DNA of 64,000 nucleotides, from positions 10,469,001 to 10,533,000 of the forward strand of contig NC_079885.1 in the NCBI RefSeq assembly GCF_029227915.1. The letters are read 5' to 3'. Below the pieces are notes generated by a model. It was given only the letters and a program-made list of their open reading frames with translations, had not been told where the DNA came from and did not search any database. Positions 10,772 to 22,236 of the stretch are shown here, piece after piece (the stretch's first letter is position 1; every line of letters starts with the position of its first letter). The DNA is from Hydractinia symbiolongicarpus. Its lineage: Eukaryota > Cnidaria > Hydrozoa > Anthoathecata > Hydractiniidae. A program made the translations under genes and the position numbers.

Positions 10772-12247
10772 ACGCTTTTTGTAAATATCAATTAACTTTT
10801 GGTACACATTATCTCTGGAAATATCAAAATACAAAGTAGAGTTATTTAGCTTTGATAGTTCATTTGCACGAAAGTCTTGCAGGCTATCAAACTCTTTTTT
10901 AGATTCACCAGATTTGTATTCCAACAACATTTCTGACTGAAGATTCCTATTTTCAACAAGATTATCATTCACATAATTCTTTTGTTCAGCAACAGTTGGT
11001 GGAACAACATCGTCATCATCTGATACAGTGATTGTAGCATAACCACGAAACCCAACTGTTCCACCTGGTGTCATAGGTGTTGGTGTTTCCTCTTCATTAA
11101 CATTAAATATGCCAGAGAATACTTTTTCATCTGGAGAAACTTTGTGTCGATCAAAATTGATTAGGGTAAAATGTTCTGGCTGCAAAGATAGTCCTCCAAC
11201 CCAATCATACTCCTGAGTAAATTTAGCAGTATCATGAAATAGACGTGCTTTATTTCCTATAACAGGATGGCGTATGGATATTGTGACATGTGCCTCACTA
11301 AGATCAGGTTCTGGCATGACTCGATTCTTTCTTATGTTCATAATATCAATTAACCGACGTTCTTTTACTGCTACAGTATCCTCTATTTCTTCAGTTTCAT
11401 TTAACAATGATTGTGGTTGTTTATTTTCGTTTTTAACATCACCTTTCTTTTTATCGGCCTCTAGTGACGTATTATAAGCTTCATCAATTTCATCTCTCAA
11501 TCTTTTGCGTTCTACGGATGAACCTAACAGAATAGGACGGTTATTATCTTCATCACCAACTAAATTAATATTAGCAACTTTATGAGTATTGAAAGGACTT
11601 TCAAATAAAACATCGTCGTCTTGGTCATCCTCAAAGATATTGCTCTTTAACTTTGTGAACAAACTGGACAAAATGGATTTCTTTTTTATTTTGAGATAAA
11701 TGCGAATATGTTTCAGATTATGTTCTTTAACATAACTCTCTAATGTCAAATCATCACTTAGCTTGTCACCAGAGAAACTACCAACATAAGTTTCAAACAG
11801 TGACAATGAACCCAAAACTGGATTGTTATCCTTTGGAAAAAAGGTTTTATGCAATTGTTCTTTTATACCACTCATAGTAATGTCCCGAGGTAAGGAAAGT
11901 TTACTGGATCCACCAGTGCATTTCACATAAGAATATTTTTTTAATCTCTCATTAAAGTTCTGCAAACCAACATTTACAGTAAATGAAAGTTTATTTGGTT
12001 TCTCCATTGCATGACCATTTCTAATGGCAGCAGCTAATTCAGCCTTAACTTTATCTTTTTTACAGTCAGATAATTTGGCTTTACCATGTTTTGTATAAGC
12101 TCTGACGGCAAGGATATCTCCTAATGCTGTCAAACCCATTGATTTCATCATTTCGTCAGTGGATGCATTAATAGCTTTGTTCTGCCCAATCTTAAAACGA
12201 GCCCCGTCTTAAGACTGGCCAGGCCAATCTTCTGACAGTGATAAATG
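10772..12247 (-). repeat. Upper copy of 1,476-bp tandem duplication in the SAM-HECT gene
   Basis: This copy is directly joined to the gene's own upstream exons and MITE. Its coding frame (12,151 to 10,667) covers SAM end and linker up to the start of the HECT domain, then reads into the MITE fragment and ends after about 30 unrelated residues. It therefore encodes a truncated protein without the catalytic lobe. Confidence 0.9.
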
Positions 12248-12928
12248 GGCGGCCAGTCTTAAGACTGGACTGCCCAATCTACGGACGTACATGTCCACTC
12301 GTAGAACGAATGTGGAAGACAAAAAAAAGAATAAAACATTTTGACTGTAGCTACAGGAACTTTAGAATGAAACTTTTCCTGCAAATCAAAAGGCTAAAAA
12401 ATTATACCATGTAAACTATTAAAACATATTAGCTAGCTAGCTAGCTAAACTTCTCATCCAATGAAGTTACCAGCTAGCTAACTAACTAAATATGGTTAAA
12501 TAAGATTTATCTGACTCTTCATATATAAACATTTTTCAAAACTTGGCTACAACAAACTGTATGAAAATGCTAAATGTATAATAGGTGCTATAGCCACACA
12601 GTTAGTTGGCTAGCTACGATTTTTATTGTGTCCAAAAACTGGCCTGGTCAATTCAACAGTACTGGCAAATTCGTTTTTTGTGGTGTAGCTAAATACTCCA
12701 AATATGATTTTTTAATGTGCTTAAAAATGTTTGTTGGATCTTGGAAATAACAGAGCTTGTGTGGCACATCCCTTCTTTAGAATCTAAAAGGCGTCTGAAA
12801 ATGGGCCTTACATGGTCTCCTGCCTAATCTTGTGAGGCACTGCCCAGTCTTAAGACTGGCCGGCTAGTCTTTAGACTGGGCATTTTTATGTCCAAAGATT
12901 GGGCAGTGTCCTAAGATTGGGCAGAACA
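12178..12928. mobile_element. MITE with GCTT target duplication inserted in the SAM exon
   Basis: The terminal inverted repeats are TGTTCTGCCCAATCTTA on the left and its complement on the right. The four bases GCTT flank both sides (12,174-12,177 and 12,929-12,932). Removing the element and one GCTT rejoins the SAM coding frame exactly (minus strand ...GATGGTGAAGC/TATTAATGC...). The interior has further palindromes of the form CCAGTCTTAAGACTGG near both ends (about 12,255 and 12,845). No coding sequence is visible, so it is non-autonomous. Confidence 0.85.
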
Positions 12929-13487
12929 GCTTCACCATCCATCTGAAACAGACAATAGAAATAATAATAAAATGTTTGGATATATTATTATCTATCTATC
13001 TACCAAGTGGTAAGAAAATAAAATTATTAGTAACTAATACCTTGTTGGTTCTCAAAGTATCTACTGTAGGATTGTCCACACCTCTTTTATTCAGAAATTG
13101 GCAGATCTATAAAAAAACAAAAAAGTCGGGGATCAGACAGAACAGTTTAGCTAGCTAAACTTTTCAGTTTTGATAGCTATGCAGCTAGCTACAAAGTAAA
13201 TCACAAGATTTGGATATCTCAATACGGAAATGACACACTTTATATCCTTAATTACTTACTTCTTCGACTGACACTGTTGCCATAATCAATATAGTCCTTT
13301 CTGCGTCCGTGTCAAAGGAAAGCAATATCTTGTTAAAATCAATTTGTCACAATGTCATTATTCAAAATCGCAGCCATTAGAGCAAATACGACATTAGTAT
13401 TAAAAAATATAAGCTTAAAAAATCTTCTTTGCTTCTTCTAATATTATTAGTTATACGTAGACGCCACAAAACCATGTGGATATTCCC

Positions 13488-13978
13488 TAGGACGTCCTAG
13501 CGATCTCTAGGACGTCCTAGAGCCCGTAGGACGTCCTAGATATTCCTAGGACGTCCTAGAGAACCTGTAGGACGTCGTAGAGACCCTTAGGACGTCCTAG
13601 AGAACCTGTAGGACGTCCTAGAGCCCCGTAGGACGTCCTAGATATTCCTAGGACGTCCTAGAGAACCTGTAGGACGTCGTAGAGACCCTTAGGACGTCCT
13701 AGAGAACCTGTAGGACGTCCTAGAGCCCCGTAGGACGTTCTAGATATTCCTAGGACGTCCTAGAGAATCTGTAGGACGTCCTAGATATTCTTAGGACGTC
13801 TTAGATTCACTTAGGACGTCCTAGAGGCCCGTAGGACGTCCTAGAGTCCCGTAGGTCATCCTAGACACCCTGTAGGACGTCCTAGCGCCCCGTAGGACGT
13901 CCTAGAGTCCCGTAGGTCATCCTAGACACCCTGTAGGACGTCCTAGAGGACTGCAGGACGTCCTAGAGATTTTTAGGA
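13488..13978. repeat. Right subterminal array of AGGACGTCCT palindromes
   Basis: About 24 units of GACGTCCTAG plus a 9-11-bp spacer ending TAG follow one another, with periods of 19-21 bp. A block of five units (about 102 bp) is repeated in succession near 13,530-13,735, showing expansion by unequal exchange. A few units are mutated (GACGTCGT, GTCATCCT). The array lies about 200 bp upstream of the SAM-HECT start, mirroring the left array's place before the transposase. Confidence 0.85.
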
Positions 13979-14386
13979 CACTAGAATTTTAAAGGCATGC
14001 TATAAGAGCACATTTAAAGCGTGCTTAATAATGTGAACGCATTTTTGCTTTATTAAAATGTCTTTCAAATTATGTTTACTTGCTTTAAACATGTTTTAAA
14101 TGAAGCAAAAATAAAGAGTGCTTCGAGGCACTCTTTATTTTTGCTTTAGCTGCTATAAGTGCATAAAACAATAGAATGAAAATTATGCACAAATATTTGA
14201 GTATTAAAAGTAAGGATTTTGAGCGGGTATTATGAAAGTGAAAGTTCATTCGTATGTGAGAAAAACAACAACATGAACGTTCTGTTTTAAATTTTGTTTA
14301 TAAATCTCCCTTTGATGTTACAGGCAACTTGCTTTAGTCAAAGCATGCTTCATTTTTATACTAAGCATGCTTTATTCTAGTGTGAA
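13979..14386. mobile_element. Possible short element with CACTAGAA ends and central hairpin
   Basis: CACTAGAATTTTAAAGGCATGCT at the left and, inverted, AGCATGCTTTATTCTAGTG at the right resemble terminal inverted repeats. A hairpin lies between them. Only the right part is shared with units II and III (38,615-38,658 and 56,225-56,268), so the left part came with, or after, the loss of the transposon's right end. The target duplication is not clear. Confidence 0.3.
14103..14146. repeat. Perfect 19-bp-stem hairpin
   Basis: AAGCAAAAATAAAGAGTGC is followed by the loop TTCGAG and the exact complement GCACTCTTTATTTTTGCTT. It is unique to unit I. It may be the centre of a palindromic miniature element; nothing suggests a gene. 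Confidence 0.8.
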
Positions 14387-15300
14387 CCCCCCCCCCCCCC
14401 CCCTAAAGTATAATGTTATACTTTCCTTTTATATACTGTTCCTTTTAATATTTATTTTTTTATTGCCATCGTTTTTATTTGTACGTTTAGAAGCCATGTT
14501 TCACATTTATCAATACAAATTTTTAACTTACTTGTTTGTTTGAAAAAATTTTTCTCCGTTCCAGTTTTTTTTTTCACAAATTTATTTTCTTATATACTCG
14601 TAGGGAATTTATCAATGTTTTATAATATATAAAAATGTTTCAAAAAAGGGACATGTTGAGGAGATACTTTGAATATACTGAACATGTGTCAAAAGGGTCT
14701 ACCATATCTTTAAATATCTTCGTAATATACCAAACAATTTTGCTACCAATATACGGCAAGAGTTTATTATTATTTACTATTATTATATATATTATTTTTT
14801 ATTTTTAGCCACATGCTGAATGTAAACATTTTAAATGATCATATGAGTGATTTTAATTGATTAATAGAAAATATGTGTCAAAAATGTGATGCAACAACCT
14901 GCAGAGGATGGCAACACAATAAAACGTTTAAAAAAAATGTTGCTAGCACAAAATTTGTTTAATTTTTTTTTTCCTGCAGCAAAATAGAATGGATTTGTTT
15001 TGTCCACGTGTTGCAGCAACAATTCTTTTGTACCTAAGAAATTGTTGCTTATGGGCCACAACGGGTCTTTTACATGCGAGTGCAATGTACCATGTTGCAT
15101 TTCATGCACAGGAAAAGAATACCTCGTAACGCCCTAGCTTAAGAAACGATATGAGTTACAATTAATTGGCATATTTTTTATTGAAGCCGCAAAGTTGCTA
15201 AAAAGACTTATGCTTGCCATTTTTAATGCTTTTTTATAGCGACAAGCGACTTTCCTTGAATTTTTAATGACTTTAATGACTTTTTAGTTAATTATTTCAG
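14387..15300. other. Sequence upstream of GATM copy I exon 2
   Basis: It starts with a run of 17 C (14,387-14,403) that is 9 C in unit II and 11 C in unit III, a fast-changing homopolymer. The rest is AT-rich and shared by all three units. It should hold part of GATM intron 1 and perhaps the exon for the mitochondrial presequence, but I could not identify an ATG exon with a convincing donor. Frames here differ between units and look like chance. Confidence 0.5.
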
Positions 15301-18300
15301 ACTTCATCGTTTCGTCAATATTCAACTCCAGTGGTAAACTCTCACAATGACTGGGATCCCCTGGAAGAAGTTATTGTTGGTAGGGCAGACAATGCATGTA
15401 TACCAGTACTTACACCAGAAGTAAAAGCTTGCACAGGTGAAACACAGTGGGACTACTTAAGAAAGCATGGCGGGCAAAAATACCCTCAGGAGTTAATCAA
15501 TAAGATGAACGCGGAAGTCGAAATACTTTGTGATATTTTGCGCCAGGAGGGCGTTATTGTCAGACGCCCCGATATCGTCGATCATCAAAAAGTAAGAACC
15601 GTCATCGTTGCTTACATTGTCAGTCGCAGATTGTTTTTGTTTGTTTTGTTGTTGTTGTGTCATGGTATCATGTACTGTCGTGTATTATTCTTTATAGGTA
15701 TCTATCGTTGCCTGTTGTTTTTTTGTGTTTTTGTTTGTTGTCTGTTTGTATCGTCTATTGTTGTTCATTTTTTTCTATGGAAATCTGAAGTTATCAGTTT
15801 ATTTAGTTTGTTGTTACCGTTGTTATCTGTCTCTTGTTTCTGTTGTCGTGTTTCTGTTTAGATCAACTGTTGTCGTATATGGTTAAGTCTTCCGTAATTT
15901 CTTGTTTTCATTGTCGATGTGTACATTTTTTTCTGTTGTTTTTTGTTGCTGTCTGCTGTTGCTTCCTATGATTTTCTTTGGCAATGTGGATGTATGACAA
16001 TTATAAATGCATGTTGCAGTTTATTCACCTCTATTGGCACCTGCTTTTGCCAGATGTTATATGCTGTTGTCGTCGCAGAGAAATACATAACAGATTGTTG
16101 TGCATCTTTAGGAATTTAGTACACCAGATTTTACTTCAATTGGATTGGAAGCAGCTATGCCTCGTGACTTTCTTTTAGCCGTCGGAAATGAATTAATTGA
16201 ATCACCTATGGCATGGAGAAACCGTTTCTTTGAATATCGTGCATACCGAACATTAATAAAGGAATATTTTTCGAGAGGTGCTAAATGGACAACGGCACCA
16301 AAAGCTACTATGTCAGACGAGCTGTATGATCCAGTAAATATAATGATTTATTTCTTTAATTTTTGATAGATTTTGTTTGCTTAATCACCTTAATACATGA
16401 CACTATAATACATCCATAAATTTTGCAATATTAGGAATATCAAATAAAATCTACGAAGGACAGACATGAATTAGCAGCTCAGGGTAGATTTGTGACAACT
16501 GAATACGAGCCATGCTTCGATGCCGCTGATTTTATGAGAGTTGGAAAAGATATTTTCGTGCAAAGAAGCCAGGTATGGAAGTTATTTAAGTTTATTTTTA
16601 GTCATTTTTACTTGAAAGGGAGCCATTAAAGTACCAGTCTAATGAAACGGTACGGAAATCATAGTTGTCTTGTCAATAGAACCGCCTTAACAAGGTACAA
16701 AAATGTTTCACAAACCATTTTGTATTAATACTTTGAATTTAGTTAGATTTGCTGATACCAACTATTAACGATTCCTTGTGAAACAAAGAGGATCAGGGAT
16801 TCAGTAGAATGAAAATATTATGTTGCAAACGAAGACATGCTAAAGCGAGAACTGAAATGTGGACTGCGATTCCACATATTTTGTTGTCATAGAAATTTTT
16901 AACTCCCTCAAATTATGACTCGCCAGTCACTGTAAACTGTATAAATTAACTCGCCAGTTATAATTTGCTAATGAATATTAAATGTTTAGCTATTTTAAAT
17001 TAGCAATTAGCAGTTAGGAAAGACTCCTTGGATCCACTTAGCAAGCAATGACTTCCTAAGTGGATTGTGGCTTAAATTTATAAACTAAAAATGCCAGTCA
17101 GAATATACAACAACAATTTTTTCCGGATTAATACAAACCTCATTTTAGATAAGCACTATTTTGAAATGTTAAGCTGTTTAGATTCTTTCTTAAAACGCCC
17201 CAAATGTGTTTATTTTTTGGTATAGAATTTTTTTACGTAAAATTCTCAATATGTCATCCCTTTTCGCGATTGTGAGGAAAAAATAAGTTTTTCCCCTAGT
17301 AATTCCTTATGACTTGGATAGGAATTTTTTTTTTTAAAAAACAGAATAAAAAATACAGTTATTTCTTGTGAAATCTATCAATTATATAAAATCTTTATAA
17401 CATGAAAAATCGAGCAAGATTCGTGATTGATAATTTGCCGTCCAAAATTTCTTTAATACGACTCAATTTTGCTATACAAACAGAAAGACCGACAACATAG
17501 ATAATAAGAACAGATTAATAAATTGTTTTATTGGATTTGCTTACTCTTCCAGCTTTTTTTAATCCCAAATATCCAGACTTTTATTCAAATCATTAGTTGG
17601 AGAAGGTTGTTCACAAACTGATATTGTTAATATTCCATTTTTGAGGCCTGAAATATAGGCGCGTCACTTGACCGGTGCGGTGCACGGTAAACTGCAAACA
17701 TTTTACTTTGTCGACCAGCACGTCCAGTAACCAAGATCAAAGGTGCGCTAGCTGTGCTTTCTACAATATCCTCATTTTGGAGGAACGCGCTCTACGACTC
17801 GGAAAAATAAGCCTGAAAAATCAGCAGCAAAATAGCACCATTTAAGATTTGGGACCTAACCAAGTGAGATCAGAAGTACTAAAGCTGTAAACATTTAAAA
17901 GTGAGTGTGAGCTTTACCTCGTTTGCAGTGCAGTTACTTACATAGAAGCGGCTTTTCAATTGCTTGTGGTCATACGCGTCATTTTATTTCATTTCCCATC
18001 TGTAATAAATACTGTCTTCAAAGGATGTGTGGTTCTAATGAAAGGAACGAGGTGAATTTTCCGAATTTCTTTTATAATGGGCGTAGGGGCAGTAGGGGAA
18101 GGGGTGGTTATTAAATCGAAATGAGTGGTGAAACTTTCGTGATTTTGGTGTCCCTTTTTACAAGTCTTTAAATCTCACCTTTCTCACATGCCATGATATT
18201 AATCTGCTCTTCGTAATATTTTTTATTAAAAATTTACCCTGCATTTCTAATCTAAAGTCTCACTTTTTCCGTATGCCACATTTTCGTGATGTGGATTTTC

Positions 18301-20825
18301 ATGGAACTCGAATATGAATTGCTTGTAAGCGGTTTAAGTTGTTTTCATTGTTATGTTTCGTGTATTTTACTCTCGTTATTGGGAATTCTTTTGCCATATT
18401 TGCGCGCATGCAGCTACTCCAACACACACTCATGCGTTAGCATTCTGGTAGAAGTCTACAACAGAACTTTTTGCTACAATGTAGTTGTTGTGTATGCAAT
18501 GTATGCAATGTAGCAGTTTAATTTCTTTTATTACATGTTTGTTTCAGGTGACAAATATGATGGGTATTGAATGGATGAGACGCCATCTTGGTGAAAAGTA
18601 TAACCTTCATGTTTTGTCCTTCTCGCCTCCAGGTAGCATGCATATTGACGCAACAATTAACACAGTTAGAGAAGGCTTAGTGATCGTTAACCCTGACAGG
18701 CCATGCAATGAGCTAGATATCTTTCAAAAAGCAGGCTGGAAAATAGTGGAAGCACCTAGACCTGCTAAACCTGACTCGCATATTTTGCGGATAAGTAGCC
18801 CTTGGATAAGTATAAATGTGTTATTGTTGGATGACAAAAGAGTAATCGTGGAGAGTTCGGAAGTACCAACACAAAAAGTATGTTTTCTACCTTTTTTAAT
18901 AATTAGTCGTAAGCCAGTGGAAATTCTCAGGAATTAACCTGCCATTACTTTCCGTTAGCATCTTTGGGTATCATAATATAGACAGTAGTCGTGATTCGTG
19001 AAAGAATTCACGGGGTCGCCTGCCAGTAAATTATACACTCTGAAAGGAAACCAGAATAAAACTGCGCCCAATCATTTTGCACAAAATATGGCTTTTATTA
19101 CAAAGACTAGCTGACTAGCCAATATTATTTATTTTGCGTTTCCTTGAATGTCCAAAACTTAATCGTAACAGCGGGCTGAGCTCTTAGTATATACAGTTCA
19201 ACCGTGTGACCAATCCATAAAGGCGTAGTACCCTTTTTTAGAAAAACTTTATCACAGCTTCAGTTTAAATTGAATTATAGGAAACAGTCTGTTTTCTAAC
19301 AGCAGGTGAATGGCTTAGTACAGGTAAACCGTGTACCACATGTATAGCTATGGGTGTAACACCCTTTTTCCAAAAAAAAATTTATCACAACTTCAGTTTA
19401 AATAAAAACACAGGTAACAGCCTGCCGTTACTCGTCTACCTAAAAAATCACACAGCGATTTTATTTTCTAGAATAAATTTTCACGACAGTAATAAAAGGT
19501 GAACCTAACTGCATTAAGCGTAAGGATTACTAATTAAGAAATTTGTTTTGTCAAACTTCATTTTACTATTTTCACTTTTCAGCCAGATGCAGCTAATAAA
19601 GAGCTATCTAGATAGCCACATCTCCAACATAAAAATATACAATAATATAACTAGCTGAATAAAAAATTTAAAACAATAGGAATAAATAAGAATAGCTATA
19701 CCTAGCTAACTGGCTTCAGCAGTACACTGCTTCGAGATCTACGTTTGTAGCTAAAATCATAAAACTGATTGGTTTAAGGTTTTACATGGTTAGAGAGCAT
19801 GATGATATATTCATCTTAACATATAAAAACGCACAGACAATAAATATTCCTATAGATACAAAATATAGAGAAGAGGAGATCCGCAAACCTCATACCATAA
19901 ATTTTCAATCAAAATGGCCCTCGTGAGCCTAATTAATTAGCTTAATCAGGCATATCTCTTGTTTCTTCATAAACGCGTGCTCTAAGTCCAGTTGGAAGAT
20001 AGCTATCCGAACTTTCAAATGTATTGCAAATAAGTACTTACCCTATATTTCTATTTTTATTTATATTTATTTCTATTTTCATTTATAATTTAGTAATTGC
20101 CGCAAATAATCACGAGTTGTTCAATATTTTTGTTTCAAGGTTATTTACTTAGGAAAATAAAGAAGACTGCTGAAATTGCAGTCAACTTATCTTTTTCATA
20201 TAGGGATAGGTAAACCTAAAGGGAGGGGGTTTCCACGAAGCGAATTAAACGGTGAATTCGCCGGCGAATTGTATCTGTGTGTGCATAGTTTTGTTTGTTA
20301 TGATTTTGCTTCACAAAATTTGCTTTGGCGTGAAGTTTCTAAACAGTTTCTAATCTTTAGCGGCGAAATATTTCTCTCTAAACTTTTAACCAATTAAAAC
20401 GCAATATTCAGTGTTTATTCTAAAAAAAAATAATTATTGAAAAGAAATTAACAAGAGTGTTTACATTCAGTATTTTAAATTCCTCTCATGCTTTTTGTTT
20501 CTCGTGGAAATCAAAAAGATGTTTCGCTTTGTACAAAATGTAAAATTCGAATTTTGCGAGAATTAATGTTCGCCAACACCGAGTTTCGCAAAAACCCACG
20601 ATTTTCAGAAAATTGTTTCCATTAAGGTACCAATTGTATAATGATGTAAAGAAAATGCAAATGAGTAAGCCGATGATTTAGTACTACTTCTCTTTTCAGA
20701 TGTTTGAATCACTTGGTTTTACCTGCATTAAAGTAAATATGGAGCATGCTAATGTGCTAGGAGGAAGTTTTCACTGCTGGACATGTGATGTAAGAAGAAC
20801 AGGAGAATTGAAGAGTTATTTTTAG
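15301..20825 (+). CDS. GATM: Glycine amidinotransferase, copy I (exons 2-6, all open)
   Basis: The product transfers the amidino group of arginine to glycine, making guanidinoacetate for creatine, in the mitochondrial intermembrane space of animals. Exons are 15,301-15,591, 16,112-16,333, 16,435-16,572, 18,548-18,877 and 20,700-20,825, all phase 0 with GT/AG borders. They give 368 codons against about 423 in the human enzyme. The first exon with the import signal is not found. Landmarks are [47 protein letters not shown] (active-site Asp), [11 protein letters not shown] (His) and [12 protein letters not shown] (nucleophile Cys). The second half of intron 5 and exon 6 appear to lie in Helitron-derived DNA. 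This is the only copy here without a visible defect. Confidence 0.92.
17991..18524. mobile_element. 534-bp insertion specific to GATM copy I intron 4
   Basis: Units II and III read CATTTTATTTC directly into TTTTATTACATG (near 42,230 and 59,850). In unit I, 534 bp intervene, flanked by TTTATTTC and the similar TTAATTTC, a possible 8-bp target duplication with one mismatch. The right end has a short GTATGCAAT repeat. I see no terminal inverted repeats or coding domain, so the class is unknown. Confidence 0.55.
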
Positions 20826-22235
20826 ATTCGTCATTATTTTTTAACTTATTTAACATACCAGTTAATTAAAAAAGATATGGAGTGAGAGATGAGTGTTTTT
20901 TTTTATGTCAAGGATTTTCTGTTTACATTTATAACATATGTAACATTTTTATGCCAGTGTAAGATAAATTGTGTCATTTTTTTTGGTGTTTTTTTCTTTA
21001 TCTCTTACATAACTTGGATACCATTGCAATTGCGACAGTTAAAAAAATTTTGTAGCCATAATGGTCATGAACTTCTAAAAAAACTGTGGCTTTTTTAATG
21101 GTGACCAAGCACGTAGTATTGTATGTTGCGCTTAATATCCAGGTCTTGATTAAAATTAGCTTGTTTGCTGTTAACATAAGCCTTTTCCAATGCAAGAAAG
21201 GACTCCAATGAGGAAATAAAAGTGTGCCAAAGTAGGGATTTGAAATCGCCAAAAACAATGTCGACTCTAAGTGAGATTTGGAGGTGACGAAAATTTAGGC
21301 TATAGCGTCTTTGTTTTTCTTTAATTTTTTGCACATCATACAGTTATGATATGTTGTGCAAAATATTTTACTTTCGACAGCATTTTCTGCTGCAGAGCAT
21401 GCTACCCAAGAATCTTTCATAAAAAAATTCTTAGTGTTGAAAAATATGACTGTTTTGTGCTTCCCATGTGCCAAATCTTTCTGAAAAAACATGCATTAGC
21501 ATTTTGTGATGCATAAACATATAAAAATGCGGTAAAACTCTATTATAAAGTTCAAGGACATCTTCATGTGCACACATAACAACTTCTCACCATCTTTTAA
21601 ATCTTTTTTCAAAGCATGTAATTTAACACCCTTGCAAACTAATCTTGTTTAACAGAAGCAGATTGACCAGGTGACAAATTAGTAACAATTTCTGCCCATT
21701 CTGGGTTAAAGTTAAAGTTAAGGTAATCCACCAGTCCTTGTTAGGACTCTGTTCGAAGCTTGTTTTGATTTCAACAAATAAATGCAGGCCCTTGGCCTTA
21801 CAACTGGGAAAGCCGATGTTTAACTACAGTTGCATGCTCTCTGACATCGGCCATATTTTTGTCTCAAGTAGGCTCATCGCTACGTAATAAAATGAGAGAC
21901 ATCATCACAATGAGATCAATATTGCACAATATATAATGAGTTTGCGGCAAAGATTAACATATATCCTAAAACTGGGAGGTCTATAGCCTGCTGGTGGTCT
22001 TAAGGTTGCCGACGAAAAAGCAAAACTAAATGCATTATTGTATACCCTAATATACCCTTTTACTTGAGATGAATTCCTGCTTGATAATTCACGTACTTCA
22101 GTAGAAAATTCTGCTAATGCAGAGACATTGTGACAACACTTAACATAGCTGTGATTATTAAATTTATTCCATAAAATTCACATACAATATTAAAAGGTTT
22201 GCTCTACGGCGGACATTTGCTCACTCATACAAAAA
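19111..22235 (-). mobile_element. Helitron-derived segment enclosing GATM exon 6, unit I
   Basis: On the minus strand a Helitron Rep relic (22,200-21,540) is followed by non-coding Helitron body and then the 3' side in GATM intron 5. Units II and III keep the 3' end (CTAG preceded by a GC-rich hairpin); here the last 270 bp or so are deleted, leaving GACTAGCTGACTAGCC at 19,105-19,120. The body from the 3' end to about 19,930 is shared with the complete Helitron at 53,542-54,966. GATM exon 6 lies between that body and the Rep relic, antisense to Rep. Confidence 0.5.
21540..22200 (-). pseudogene. Helitron Rep (HUH) N-terminal relic, unit I
   Basis: The minus strand reads IRVYNNAFSFAFSS near 22,050, then, in broken frames, the equivalents of GYPDFTYLLLETQ and DRPDFVARVFKLHA seen intact in the inverted copy. 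Next is ELYNRVLPHFYM near 21,560-21,530, aligning with the H.H-containing HUH motif of rolling-circle Reps (usual form RGLPHAH). Frameshifts and stops are frequent and the helicase part is absent. A following 65-residue frame (21,492-21,295, KDSWVACSAAENAVESKIFC...) is conserved between units and may be more of the same protein, but I cannot name it. Confidence 0.6.
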
Positions 22236-22236
22236 A

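Larger units (their letters stand above)
8373..13283 (-). pseudogene. SAM-HECT E3 ubiquitin ligase-like gene of the transposon, interrupted (copy I)
   Basis: On the minus strand a first exon MATVSVEE (13,283-13,260, donor GTAAGT) and a second (13,106-13,041, ICQFLNKRGVDNP...) lead to a third beginning MDGEA at 12,942. Joined across an inserted MITE (12,928-12,178), these give a SAM domain ending MKSMGLTALGDILAVRAY. The C-terminal half of the long frame 10,670-8,373 (765 codons) is a HECT domain: FRFSGEEAYGDGVGKDCYAE, then YPLAKTCFKILILPRQF with the thioester cysteine in TCF. HECT ligases pass ubiquitin through that Cys to a substrate. The N-terminal coding part is duplicated in tandem, so the upper copy (12,151-10,667) runs out of frame after KKR. 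The role in transposition is unknown. Confidence 0.8.
6101..13978. mobile_element. DDE-integrase / SAM-HECT transposon, copy in unit I (right end lost)
   Basis: The left terminal inverted repeat begins CGGAGCGTCATATCTG at 6,101, right after TACAAAAGTA. The same end closes the unit II copy, and unit III carries the uninterrupted target at 55,440-55,449. Inside the ends lie a palindrome array (6,153-6,380), a transposase gene on plus (6,474-7,752), a convergent SAM-HECT gene on minus (13,283 to 8,373) and a second array (13,488-13,978). The right inverted repeat is gone: the array stops at 13,978 against sequence beginning CACTAGAATTTTAAAGG. Both genes are disrupted. I know of no named superfamily with exactly this gene pair, but cannot search. 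Confidence 0.75.

Noticed and set aside
14861-15109. Minus frame of about 80 codons upstream of GATM in each unit
   Set aside because: Residues and length differ between units by indels and it has no coding-like conservation.
15331-15861. 176-codon frame as a complete gene
   Set aside because: It starts at an internal GTG and reads through the exon 2 donor into T-rich intron; the exon runs 15,301-15,591.
20176-20397. 73-codon plus frame in GATM intron 5
   Set aside because: Lies in Helitron-derived intron; not open in units II and III.
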